This document shows, in pieces, positions 5,784 to 12,680 of a DNA stretch of 15,463 bases. The stretch comes from Thiotrichaceae bacterium (lineage in GTDB: Bacteria > Pseudomonadota > Gammaproteobacteria > Thiotrichales > Thiotrichaceae): contig JALVRY010000209.1 in the NCBI GenBank assembly GCA_027024625.1, forward strand, positions 1-15,463, read 5' to 3'. The notes under the pieces were generated by a model. That model was not told the origin of the DNA, did not search any database, and saw only the letters and a program-made list of their open reading frames with translations. A program made the position numbers and the translations under genes. Every line of letters starts with the position of its first letter. Positions within the stretch are counted from its first letter, which is position 1.

Positions 5784-7226
5784 ATGATCAAAGCAACTCA
5801 AGCTTTAGTAATTTCCTTTTTATTACTCTTTTTAAACACAGCGTTTGCTGTTGAAGGTTTGCCTGATTTTACAAAACTTGTAGAAGAGCATGGCAATGCT
5901 GTTGTTAATATCAGCACAACAATAAAAAAGAAATCTCACGCACGACTTTTCAAGAAAGGTTTTGGTTCAACAGAGGAGGAGCAAGCCTTTGAAGAATTAC
6001 TCAAACGGTATTTTGATTTCAATGGTGGTGGAAGTGGCTCATCACCGCATGGGCATAAGGCAAACCCATTAGGCTCTGGTTTTATTATTTCAGAAGATGG
6101 ATATGTCGTAACAAACCATCATGTGATTAGTGATGCCGATGAAATTACCGTTAAGCTAACGGATAGAAGAGAATTTAAAGCTAAACTGGTCGGCAGCGAT
6201 GAACGTAGTGATGTTGCTTTACTTAAAATTGAAGCAACGGGCTTGCCATTTCTGCACTTAGGTAGCTCAAAAGACTTAAAAGTTGGTGAGTGGGTACTTG
6301 CAATTGGCTCACCTTTTGGTTTCGATAATAGTGTGACAGCTGGAATTGTCAGTGCAAAAGGTAGAAACCTCCCTACTGATAATTATGTACCTTTTATTCA
6401 AACCGATGTCGCCATCAATCCTGGTAACTCTGGCGGCCCTTTGTTTAATTTAGCAGGCGATGTTGTGGGCATTAACTCACAAATCTATAGTCGTTCTGGT
6501 GGCTTTATGGGTGTTTCTTTTGCGATACCAACCCGCGTTGCAGCAAATGTAATCGAGCAACTTAAAACAAAAGGTAAAGTAAGCCGTGCTTGGTTAGGTG
6601 TGTATATTCAGGAAGTTAACCGTGAACTTGCTAAAAGCTTTAAAATGCCAAAACCAACCGGTGCATTGGTTGCAAAAATCATCAAAGGTGGTCCAGCAGT
6701 AGGACATTTGAAACTAGGCGATATTATTTTAGAATTCAATGGTCAAATTGTTCCCGATGTTGCCAAGCTACCTAATATTGTTGCTCAAGCAGAAATTGGT
6801 AAAGCAGTTGATGTGAAGGTTCTACGTGATGGTACTGAACAAGTAATAAACATTACTTTAGGTGAATTGCCTAAAGAAGACAGCTTAGTAGAGGCAAAAG
6901 ACACACAAGCAGAACCTGCACCAAAAGCTAAAAATATTGTTCTGGGCATGGAAGTTGAAGACCTTGATGAAATGTCTCGTAAAGCAACGAATGTTGAAAG
7001 TGGTGTCTTGGTCAGCAAGGTAAATAAAGGTGCAGCAAAAGATGCGGGGCTGATTCAGGGTGATATTATTGCCATGCTTGATGGACAGACAATAGAGTCC
7101 GTAGAGCAATTAAAAACAAAAATTAAAACACTAAAACCTGATGAAAGTGTTGCCATCCTTATACACCGAAATGGTACGGCTCGCTTCTTCGCATTAAAAA
7201 TACCTGCTGAATCCACTAGCCAGTGA
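5784..7226 (+). CDS. mucD: DegQ/MucD-family periplasmic serine endoprotease
   Basis: The 480-residue HtrA protease has a Sec signal peptide at 1-22 (hydrophobic core LVISFLLLFLNTAFA, cut before VEG). The trypsin-like domain at about 90-245 carries the catalytic triad H113 (TNHHV), D143 (RSDVAL) and S216 (NPGNSGGP). PDZ1 at about 255-345 has a RAWLGVYIQ carboxylate-binding start, and PDZ2 at about 385-475 begins at NIVLGMEVEDL. It should degrade and chaperone misfolded periplasmic proteins. In Pseudomonas, mucD also limits the AlgU envelope-stress response. The mucD label over degP/degQ rests on its place just upstream of the lepA-lepB-rnc-era block. Here it is not preceded by algU-mucABC but by hipBA. 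Its stop overlaps the next start by 4 bp (GTGA). Confidence 0.93.
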   Translation: MIKATQALVISFLLLFLNTAFAVEGLPDFTKLVEEHGNAVVNISTTIKKKSHARLFKKGFGSTEEEQAFEELLKRYFDFNGGGSGSSPHGHKANPLGSGFIISEDGYVVTNHHVISDADEITVKLTDRREFKAKLVGSDERSDVALLKIEATGLPFLHLGSSKDLKVGEWVLAIGSPFGFDNSVTAGIVSAKGRNLPTDNYVPFIQTDVAINPGNSGGPLFNLAGDVVGINSQIYSRSGGFMGVSFAIPTRVAANVIEQLKTKGKVSRAWLGVYIQEVNRELAKSFKMPKPTGALVAKIIKGGPAVGHLKLGDIILEFNGQIVPDVAKLPNIVAQAEIGKAVDVKVLRDGTEQVINITLGELPKEDSLVEAKDTQAEPAPKAKNIVLGMEVEDLDEMSRKATNVESGVLVSKVNKGAAKDAGLIQGDIIAMLDGQTIESVEQLKTKIKTLKPDESVAILIHRNGTARFFALKIPAESTSQ

Positions 7227-7483
7227 GTGAAAAGCGGACGATAACACTGTATCATCGCATCGGCTGTCATTTGTGTGAACAAATGGCAGCTTCTTTGTAT
7301 GCACTACAAAAAGAACTGAACTTTCGTGTTGAATTAGTTGATATTGATCAGGACGAAGCACTAAAGCAGCGTTACGACGTTGATGTGCCTGTGGCTGCAT
7401 ACCGTGATGAGGTGATTTTTTATCACTTTTTTGATGAAACAATGTTAAGACAATGCTTGCAAGAGCAAGTAACAGGTGAGTAG
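7223..7483 (+). CDS. glutaredoxin-like (DUF836) thiol protein
   Basis: An 86-residue thioredoxin-fold protein. It opens with a beta strand TITLYHRIGC, then a CHLC redox motif (C15, C18) at the start of a helix, then RVELVDIDQD, then the cis-proline region VDVPV (P56) before AAYRDEVI. It resembles the small glutaredoxin family often found between mucD/degQ and lepA in gammaproteobacteria. Its substrate is unknown. The start is GTG at 7223 overlapping the mucD stop, so translation is probably coupled. lepA follows after 7 bases, making a three-gene operon. No signal peptide is present, so it is cytoplasmic. Confidence 0.82.
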   Translation: MSEKRTITLYHRIGCHLCEQMAASLYALQKELNFRVELVDIDQDEALKQRYDVDVPVAAYRDEVIFYHFFDETMLRQCLQEQVTGE

Positions 7484-7490
7484 CTAGTCG

Positions 7491-9296
7491 ATGGGTGAAG
7501 CAAACAAATATATCCGTAATTTTTCTGTCATTGCACATATTGATCACGGAAAATCCACACTTTCAGACCGTTTTATACAGGAGTGCGAAGGCTTAAGTGA
7601 GCGTGAAATGGAAGCTCAAGTTTTAGATTCAATGGATTTAGAACGAGAGCGTGGAATCACAATCAAAGCTCAAAGCGTTTCTTTAGACTATACAGCGACA
7701 AACGGTGAAACTTATCACCTCAATTTCATTGATACACCCGGTCATGTTGACTTTTCTTACGAGGTGTCCCGCTCATTAACCGCCTGTGAAGGTGCATTAT
7801 TAGTCGTTGATGCCTCTCAAGGTGTTGAAGCGCAAAGTGTGGCGAACTGCTACACCGCTATCGAATTAGATTTAGAAGTCGTTCCTGTTTTAAATAAGAT
7901 TGATTTACCCGCTGCCGACCCTGATCGTGTATGTGAAGAAATCGAAGAGATTATTGGTATTGATGCAACCGATGCTATTCATGTCAGTGCCAAAACTGGG
8001 GTAGGCGTAATTGACCTGCTAGATCAATTAGTTGAGCGAATTCCTGCACCAGAAGGTGATCCAGATGCCCCGTTAAAAGCCTTAATCATTGATTCATGGT
8101 TTGATAACTATTTAGGCGTTGTCGCATTAATTCGAGTATTTGATGGGACAATTAAAAAGAAACAAAAAATAAAGTTCATGGCAACTGGCGATGTTGCTCT
8201 GGTAGATCGTGCTGGCATTTTCACACCAAAATTAAAAGATTTAGACGGTTTAACGGCTGGCGAGGTTGGTTTTGTCATCACTGGAATTAAAGAGATTGAT
8301 GCAATCAAAGTGGGTGATACGATTACCTCAGCAGTAAACCCCGCAGAAGAAGCATTAGATGGTTTTAAAGAAGTTCAGCCTCGTGTTTTTGCGGGTATCT
8401 TCCCCGTTTCATCGGATGATTATGAAAACCTACGCGATGCATTAAACAAACTCACGCTTAATGATGCCTCTTTGCATTATGAACCGGAAAACTCTCAAGC
8501 CTTAGGTTTTGGTTTTCGTTGTGGTTTCCTCGGCATGTTGCACATGGAAATCATTCAAGAACGCTTAGAACGTGAATATGATCTCGATTTAATAACAACT
8601 GCACCAACGGTTATCTATGAAGTAGAAAAAACAGACGGGTCAGTCATCAATATATACAGCCCTGCTGAACTTCCGCCTGTTAATAAGATTGTCGAAATTC
8701 GTGAACCCATTATTCGCGGTACAATTTTAGTTCCACATGAGTATGTGGGTAATGTCATTACCTTGTGCATCGAAAAGCGTGGCGTACAAAAAGAGATGCA
8801 ATATATGGGTAATCAAGTATCGATTATCTATGATTTGCCTTTGAGTGAAGTGGTACTGGACTTCTTTGATCGTCTAAAATCAGTGAGCCGTGGTTATGCA
8901 TCATTTGACTATGAGCTGGATCGTTTTGAAGCTGCGGATTTAGTGCGAGTTGATGTGCTGATCAATGGTGATCAAGTTGATGCACTGGCAGTCATGCTGC
9001 ATCGTGATAACTCACAATCTCGCGGTCGTGAATTGACCAGTAAAATGAAAGAAATCATTCCTCGTCAAATGTTTGATGTTGCAATCCAAGCGGCAATTGG
9101 TGGTAATATCATCGCCCGTACTAATGTTAAGGCTTTGCGTAAAAATGTAACGGCAAAATGTTATGGCGGTGATGTTTCGCGTAAGCGTAAATTGTTAGAA
9201 AAACAAAAGGCAGGTAAAAAACGCATGAAACAAGTGGGTAATGTAGAAATTCCTCAAGAGGCGTTTTTAGCGGTACTTAGGACAGATGATAAATAG
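7491..9296 (+). CDS. lepA: elongation factor 4 (LepA), ribosome back-translocase GTPase
   Basis: At 601 residues it matches the family (about 600). The G domain shows G1 AHIDHGKST at 15-23, G2 within ERERGITI at 51-58, G3 DTPGHVDF at 81-88 with the catalytic-type H85, and G4 NKID at 135-138. EF-G-like domains II, III and V follow, including [14 protein letters not shown]. The LepA-specific basic C-terminal domain with [20 protein letters not shown] is complete. The protein binds ribosomes and acts on stalled or mis-translocated complexes and on initiation. It is the last gene of the mucD-grx-lepA run, followed by a 277-base gap full of inverted repeats. Confidence 0.98.
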   Translation: MGEANKYIRNFSVIAHIDHGKSTLSDRFIQECEGLSEREMEAQVLDSMDLERERGITIKAQSVSLDYTATNGETYHLNFIDTPGHVDFSYEVSRSLTACEGALLVVDASQGVEAQSVANCYTAIELDLEVVPVLNKIDLPAADPDRVCEEIEEIIGIDATDAIHVSAKTGVGVIDLLDQLVERIPAPEGDPDAPLKALIIDSWFDNYLGVVALIRVFDGTIKKKQKIKFMATGDVALVDRAGIFTPKLKDLDGLTAGEVGFVITGIKEIDAIKVGDTITSAVNPAEEALDGFKEVQPRVFAGIFPVSSDDYENLRDALNKLTLNDASLHYEPENSQALGFGFRCGFLGMLHMEIIQERLEREYDLDLITTAPTVIYEVEKTDGSVINIYSPAELPPVNKIVEIREPIIRGTILVPHEYVGNVITLCIEKRGVQKEMQYMGNQVSIIYDLPLSEVVLDFFDRLKSVSRGYASFDYELDRFEAADLVRVDVLINGDQVDALAVMLHRDNSQSRGRELTSKMKEIIPRQMFDVAIQAAIGGNIIARTNVKALRKNVTAKCYGGDVSRKRKLLEKQKAGKKRMKQVGNVEIPQEAFLAVLRTDDK

Positions 9297-9344
9297 TTCC
9301 TGAATCCGTGATTTCACTACGGCAAATAGCGCGAGATATTGGAA

Positions 9345-9396
9345 GCGACACTTTAGTGTCGCCTGTAAGGTATTGAAATACCGTTTGTTTCAGGCG
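9345..9396. repeat. stacked hairpins after lepA
   Basis: GCGACACT-TT-AGTGTCGC (9345-9362) is a perfect palindrome. It is followed by CGCCTG (9360-9365) pairing with CAGGCG (9391-9396), and enclosed in that is GGTATT-GA-AATACC (9369-9382). No T-run follows the first hairpin. The set could act as a 3' end or processing structure for lepA mRNA, or be a composite intergenic repeat. Confidence 0.5.
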
Positions 9397-9492
9397 AGGC
9401 TTTAGAGACTGTGCAAGTATTCTGGGAGTGCGAAAAAATTTTAACCATTTTTTTTCGCGTTTCATGAATACTTACACAGTCTCTGAAGCCTC
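9396..9492. repeat. 97-bp inverted repeat, MITE-like
   Basis: The outer arms at 9396-9422 and 9466-9492 are 27 bases long and complementary at 25 positions. A 7-base unpaired bulge on each side leads to inner arms GCGAAAAAA (9430-9438) and TTTTTTCGC (9450-9458) around an 11-base loop. The arm core AGAGACTGTG...AGTATTC resembles IS terminal inverted repeats of the GACTGTGTAA type, so a transposase-less miniature element is plausible. No flanking direct repeat is obvious. It could also function as a strong RNA hairpin between lepA and lepB. Confidence 0.6.
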
Positions 9493-9520
9493 ACTTCCTA
9501 CTTAATCAGAATTTTCTTAA

Positions 9521-9551
9521 TTACATACTGATTCAGAATATATATTATAAT
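9521..9551 (+). promoter_or_regulatory. possible lepB promoter
   Basis: TATAAT at 9546-9551 is a perfect -10, with TTACAT at 9521-9526 as a poor -35 and a 19-base spacer. The region is very AT-rich, so chance matches are likely. It would put the lepB transcript start only about 15 bases upstream of the ATG. Confidence 0.3.
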
Positions 9552-9573
9552 TTTATTGAAATGAGAAAAAATA

Positions 9574-10362
9574 ATGGATTTTAATTTAGAGTTTTGGTTG
9601 GTTGTTGCAACCGCAGTAACCGGTATTATTTGGCTGTTATATGCCTTATTTTCTAAGAAGAAAAAGAATATTAATTTAGTCACGGATAGTGGTAGCAAAG
9701 ACCCCGTTATTCTTGAATATGCGAAATCATTTTTTCCTGTTTTACTAATCGTACTAACATTACGTTCTTTTATAGCAGAGCCTTTTCGTATTCCCTCTGG
9801 CTCGATGATTCCAACATTAGAAGTTGGCGATTTTATTTTGGTGAATAAGTTTAGTTATGGTATTCGTTTACCTGTGCTTCACACAAAAATAGTTGAAGTC
9901 GGTGAACCTAAGCGGGGTGATGTCGCAGTATTCCGTTATCCCATTGACAATAAAACAGATTATATTAAACGTGTAATCGGTTTACCCGGTGATAAAATTC
10001 GCTGGGAAAACAAGCGTTTATTTGTTAACGGTGAAGAAGTGCAGCATACACCTATTGGACCATTTGAAGCCCGTGATCAGAGAAATCATGTTCAACAAAC
10101 ATTACGATTGTCAGAAAAATTAGGTGATGTAGAGCATGATATTGTTATTATTCCAAATTCACAGGGGCCTGTAGATGAGACAGTAGTACCTGAGGGGCAT
10201 TACTTTATGATGGGTGACAACCGTGACAACAGTAATGATAGTCGCTACTGGAAATTTGTTCCTGAAGAAAACTTAGTCGGAAAGGCTCTTGTTATTTGGA
10301 TGCACTGGAGCATGGGCGGTGATGGCTTAAAACCATCTCGTATCGGTCAAGTTATAAAGTAA
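9574..10362 (+). CDS. lepB: signal peptidase I
   Basis: A 262-residue membrane protease that removes Sec/Tat signal peptides at the outer face of the inner membrane. TM1 spans about residues 7-26 and TM2 about 52-66, followed by the periplasmic catalytic domain. Box B EPFRIPSGSMIPTL holds the nucleophile S77. Box D DYIKRVIGLPGD holds the general base K132. Box E GDNRDNSNDSRYW is intact. The length is close to the shorter proteobacterial enzymes (E. coli has 324). It begins the lepB-DUF4845-rnc-era segment. Its ribosome binding site is poor (ATGAGAAAAAATA before ATG). Confidence 0.97.
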   Translation: MDFNLEFWLVVATAVTGIIWLLYALFSKKKKNINLVTDSGSKDPVILEYAKSFFPVLLIVLTLRSFIAEPFRIPSGSMIPTLEVGDFILVNKFSYGIRLPVLHTKIVEVGEPKRGDVAVFRYPIDNKTDYIKRVIGLPGDKIRWENKRLFVNGEEVQHTPIGPFEARDQRNHVQQTLRLSEKLGDVEHDIVIIPNSQGPVDETVVPEGHYFMMGDNRDNSNDSRYWKFVPEENLVGKALVIWMHWSMGGDGLKPSRIGQVIK

Positions 10363-10369
10363 CATTATT

Positions 10370-10390
10370 CTGCCGACTTATTGTCGGCAG
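10370..10390 (+). terminator. hairpin between lepB and the DUF4845 gene
   Basis: CTGCCGAC (10370-10377) and GTCGGCAG (10383-10390) form a perfect 8-bp stem around TTATT. Only GCTTTATAAA follows, not a proper U-tract. It is likely an attenuator or mRNA-stabilising end that lowers readthrough from lepB into the downstream genes. Confidence 0.45.
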
Positions 10391-10437
10391 GCTTTATAAA
10401 CACACCCAACAATAATTAAAATAATAGGGGAAAAATA

Positions 10438-10821
10438 ATGAGAAATAGTAAAAATCAGCATGGTTTAACATTTATTAGCTGGCTAGTTGTTGCCGCTCTT
10501 TTTGTCTTTATTGCAGTCACTATCGTTAAACTTGTACCAGTTTACATAAAATATGATTCTGTAAAGACGATTGTTGATAAGGTTGCTCAAGACCCCAAAA
10601 GCGTAAAACTCAACAAACGTATCATCATGGCTAATATTGATAAACATATCGATGTTAGTAGTATTTATGATTTAACTAGCAAGCAATTTACGCTAGAAAA
10701 AGTGCGAAAAAGCAAAAAGGCTCGTAAACTCTCAGTTAGTTACGAAGACAGAGTGAATTGGTTCGCAAATTTAGATATAGTGGCTGTCTTTGAGTATTCA
10801 GCAATTATTGGAGATGAGTAA
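10438..10821 (+). CDS. DUF4845 single-pass membrane protein
   Basis: This 127-residue protein is preceded by a good ribosome binding site (AGGGGAAA). The N-terminal segment QHGLTFISWLVVAALFVFIA (residues 8-27) is one TM helix that starts like a pseudopilin helix. The rest, with LVPVYIKYDSVK, NIDKHI and VNWFANLDIVAVFEYS, matches DUF4845, whose genes lie between lepB and rnc in many gamma- and betaproteobacteria. The position is the strongest support. The function is unknown. There is a 75-base gap from lepB containing a hairpin, and a short gap to rnc. Confidence 0.82.
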   Translation: MRNSKNQHGLTFISWLVVAALFVFIAVTIVKLVPVYIKYDSVKTIVDKVAQDPKSVKLNKRIIMANIDKHIDVSSIYDLTSKQFTLEKVRKSKKARKLSVSYEDRVNWFANLDIVAVFEYSAIIGDE

Positions 10822-10858
10822 CAAATAAATTGTATTTTGTTTGTTAACAAGGAAAATC

Positions 10859-11557
10859 TTGACTAGACCTAGCCGAAAGATCATAAACAGTAAACTTTCT
10901 AAAATGCTCCCTAACGCTATTTTAGAGTCAGAGAATTTCCACCTTGCGATGACGCATCGTAGCATGGGTGGAAATCATAATGAGAGAATGGAATTTCTTG
11001 GTGATAGCATTTTGGGCGTTATCATAACGGCCTATTTATACAATGCACTGCCGAAAGCATCAGAAGGATACCTTAGCCGTTTGCGTGCCTCCTTGGTGAA
11101 TGAAAATGCACTGGCTGAATTAGCAACAGAGCTATCCATTAGTGAGCATATTCGTCTTGGTTCTGGCGAATTAAAAAGCGGTGGGTTTCGTCGTAAATCC
11201 ATTCTTGCCGATGCATTTGAAGCCGTATTAGGTTGTATCTATTTAGAAGCTGGCATGGAAGTTGCCAGAAACTTTGTTCTTGATGTTTACCAAGACTTAC
11301 TGAAAAACTTGCCTTGTGAAGATGACTTAAAAGACCCCAAAAGTCGTTTGCAAGAATTACTCCAAGCCAATGGTCACGATATACCAAGGTATGAACTGGT
11401 CTCGGTGACAGGCGAAGCTCACAAACAAACCTTTACTGCAGAATGTTTTATTAAAAGTTTAAATATTCGCACCAAGGGTATCGCAAGTAATCGACGAAAA
11501 GCAGAACAAAAAGCTGCTAGCAGTGCAGTAGAAAAGGTATTAACGCATGTCAAATGA
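10859..11557 (+). CDS. rnc: ribonuclease III
   Basis: A 232-residue double-strand-specific endoribonuclease for rRNA precursors and dsRNA. The catalytic domain has NERMEFLGD (E42, D49) and LADAFEAVLG (D118, E121), so all four metal ligands are kept. The dsRNA-binding domain runs from about DPKSRLQELLQ (155-165) to the end, with RRKAEQKAA. The start is uncertain. No ATG exists before the conserved region except one at codon 16 of this frame. I choose TTG at 10859 because AAGGA (10849-10853) sits 5 bases upstream. Another TTG at 10841 would add six residues but has no ribosome binding site. The last 11 bases overlap era, indicating coupling. Confidence 0.95.
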   Translation: MTRPSRKIINSKLSKMLPNAILESENFHLAMTHRSMGGNHNERMEFLGDSILGVIITAYLYNALPKASEGYLSRLRASLVNENALAELATELSISEHIRLGSGELKSGGFRRKSILADAFEAVLGCIYLEAGMEVARNFVLDVYQDLLKNLPCEDDLKDPKSRLQELLQANGHDIPRYELVSVTGEAHKQTFTAECFIKSLNIRTKGIASNRRKAEQKAASSAVEKVLTHVK

Positions 11558-12449
11558 GAAACCAATAACCCGCTGTGGAAACGTGTCGATTGTAGGGCAT
11601 CCCAATGTTGGCAAATCAACACTATTAAACAAAATTATTGGGTATAAGGTTTCAGCCATTGCCAACAAGCCACAAACCACACGTAATGTTATCCGAGGTA
11701 TTCTGACTGAAGAAAATCATCAAATAATCTTCTTAGATACACCAGGTATCCATATAAAATCTAAAAGCTTATTAAATAAAACGATTAATCGAGAGGCTAT
11801 TTCTGCATTAGAAGATGTTGATGTAGTAGTAATGTTAGTTGAAGCAATGACGTGGACAAAGGAAGATGATTTTGTCCTCAAGCGTTTAGAAAATGTAAAA
11901 TGCCCTGTATTCTTATTGGTTAATAAAGTCGATAGAATCAAGCAAAAAGATAAACTGCTTGCTTATATGCAAGAAACAAGCACCAAGTATGACTTTGCTG
12001 AAGTCTTCCCTATTTCTGCTGAAAAAGGTGTAAATACGGATGAGTTTTTAACATCCTTATTAAACTACCTTCCTGAAGCCGAATTTATTTATCCTGAGGA
12101 TTACATCACAGATCAATCCATGCGATTTATTTGTTCTGAATTCATTCGTGAGCAGTTAATGCATAACCTACATCAAGAAGTCCCTTATTTGACCGCAGTA
12201 GAAATCGAAGAATTCGAAGAAAAAGTAAATATCACGAATATTCATGCAACGATCTGGGTGGGCAAAAAGAATCAAAAAGGAATTATCATAGGGCACAAGG
12301 GAGAAACATTAAAACGCATTGGCAGTGAAGCTAGGCGATCACTGGAAAGCTTTTTAATGACAAAGGTCTACCTAAAACTTTGGGTCAAAGTAGAAGAAAA
12401 CTGGCATAACAGCCCAAAACACCTAAAAGAACTTGGCATTTCAGGCTAA
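11547..12449 (+). CDS. era: GTPase Era
   Basis: The 300-residue protein is standard length. The GTPase domain has G1 GHPNVGKST (17-25), switch I with KPQTTRNVIRG (41-51), G3 DTPG (64-67), G4 NKVD (126-129) and G5 ISAEKG (156-161). The C-terminal type II KH domain has GxxG loop GHKG (249-252) inside KKNQKGIIIGHKGETLKRIG. It binds the 3' end of 16S rRNA and helps mature the 30S subunit, acting after RNase III processing, which fits its 11-bp overlap with rnc. The usual next gene, recO, is missing. After era come 231 non-coding bases and then the giant coiled-coil gene. Confidence 0.97.
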   Translation: MSNEKPITRCGNVSIVGHPNVGKSTLLNKIIGYKVSAIANKPQTTRNVIRGILTEENHQIIFLDTPGIHIKSKSLLNKTINREAISALEDVDVVVMLVEAMTWTKEDDFVLKRLENVKCPVFLLVNKVDRIKQKDKLLAYMQETSTKYDFAEVFPISAEKGVNTDEFLTSLLNYLPEAEFIYPEDYITDQSMRFICSEFIREQLMHNLHQEVPYLTAVEIEEFEEKVNITNIHATIWVGKKNQKGIIIGHKGETLKRIGSEARRSLESFLMTKVYLKLWVKVEENWHNSPKHLKELGISG

Positions 12450-12469
12450 TTGATTTTGTGCAGGTATTT

Positions 12470-12492
12470 GAGACCTTTGCACGAAAGATCTC
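12470..12492. repeat. hairpin / possible IS-end remnant after era
   Basis: GAGACCTTTGCACGAAAGATCTC forms GAGA-c-CTTT / AAAG-a-TCTC with a GCACG loop. TTTGAGACCTTTGCACGAAA also resembles terminal repeats of some IS5-like elements (from memory). It lies 20 bases after the era stop. There is no transposase and no second end nearby. The rest of 12493-12592 holds nothing I recognise. Confidence 0.3.
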
Positions 12493-12592
12493 TATTCTTA
12501 TTAAATCACGATATATTCAACTTTAAAGCCCACTAACATCACGAATTCCAGCAATTTATCGCTTAAATTAACAAAAAATAGACAATTTGTGA

Positions 12593-12620
12593 TTGTTATC
12601 GCTGTAACTTTGTCTACACT
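12593..12620 (+). promoter_or_regulatory. weak promoter candidate for the coiled-coil gene
   Basis: TTGTTA (12593-12598) and TACACT (12615-12620) are separated by 16 bases, each with mismatches to the sigma-70 consensus. The predicted leader is about 55 bases. No Shine-Dalgarno sequence precedes the ATG at 12681 (GGTACGGTGTT), so translation may be weak or rely on another signal. Confidence 0.3.
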
Positions 12621-12680
12621 AGAGCCTGAATGCAGTTAAGCAAGTGTTCATCTGGTTTTTGACGGTATTGGTACGGTGTT

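Noticed and set aside
7055..7547. minus-strand frames of 75 and 117 codons across mucD, the glutaredoxin-like gene and lepA
   Set aside because: They are antisense shadows of three overlapping, well-identified genes.
12470..12492. rho-independent terminator for era
   Set aside because: The stem has an internal mismatch and is followed by TATTCTTATT, not a T-run, so it is listed only as a repeat.
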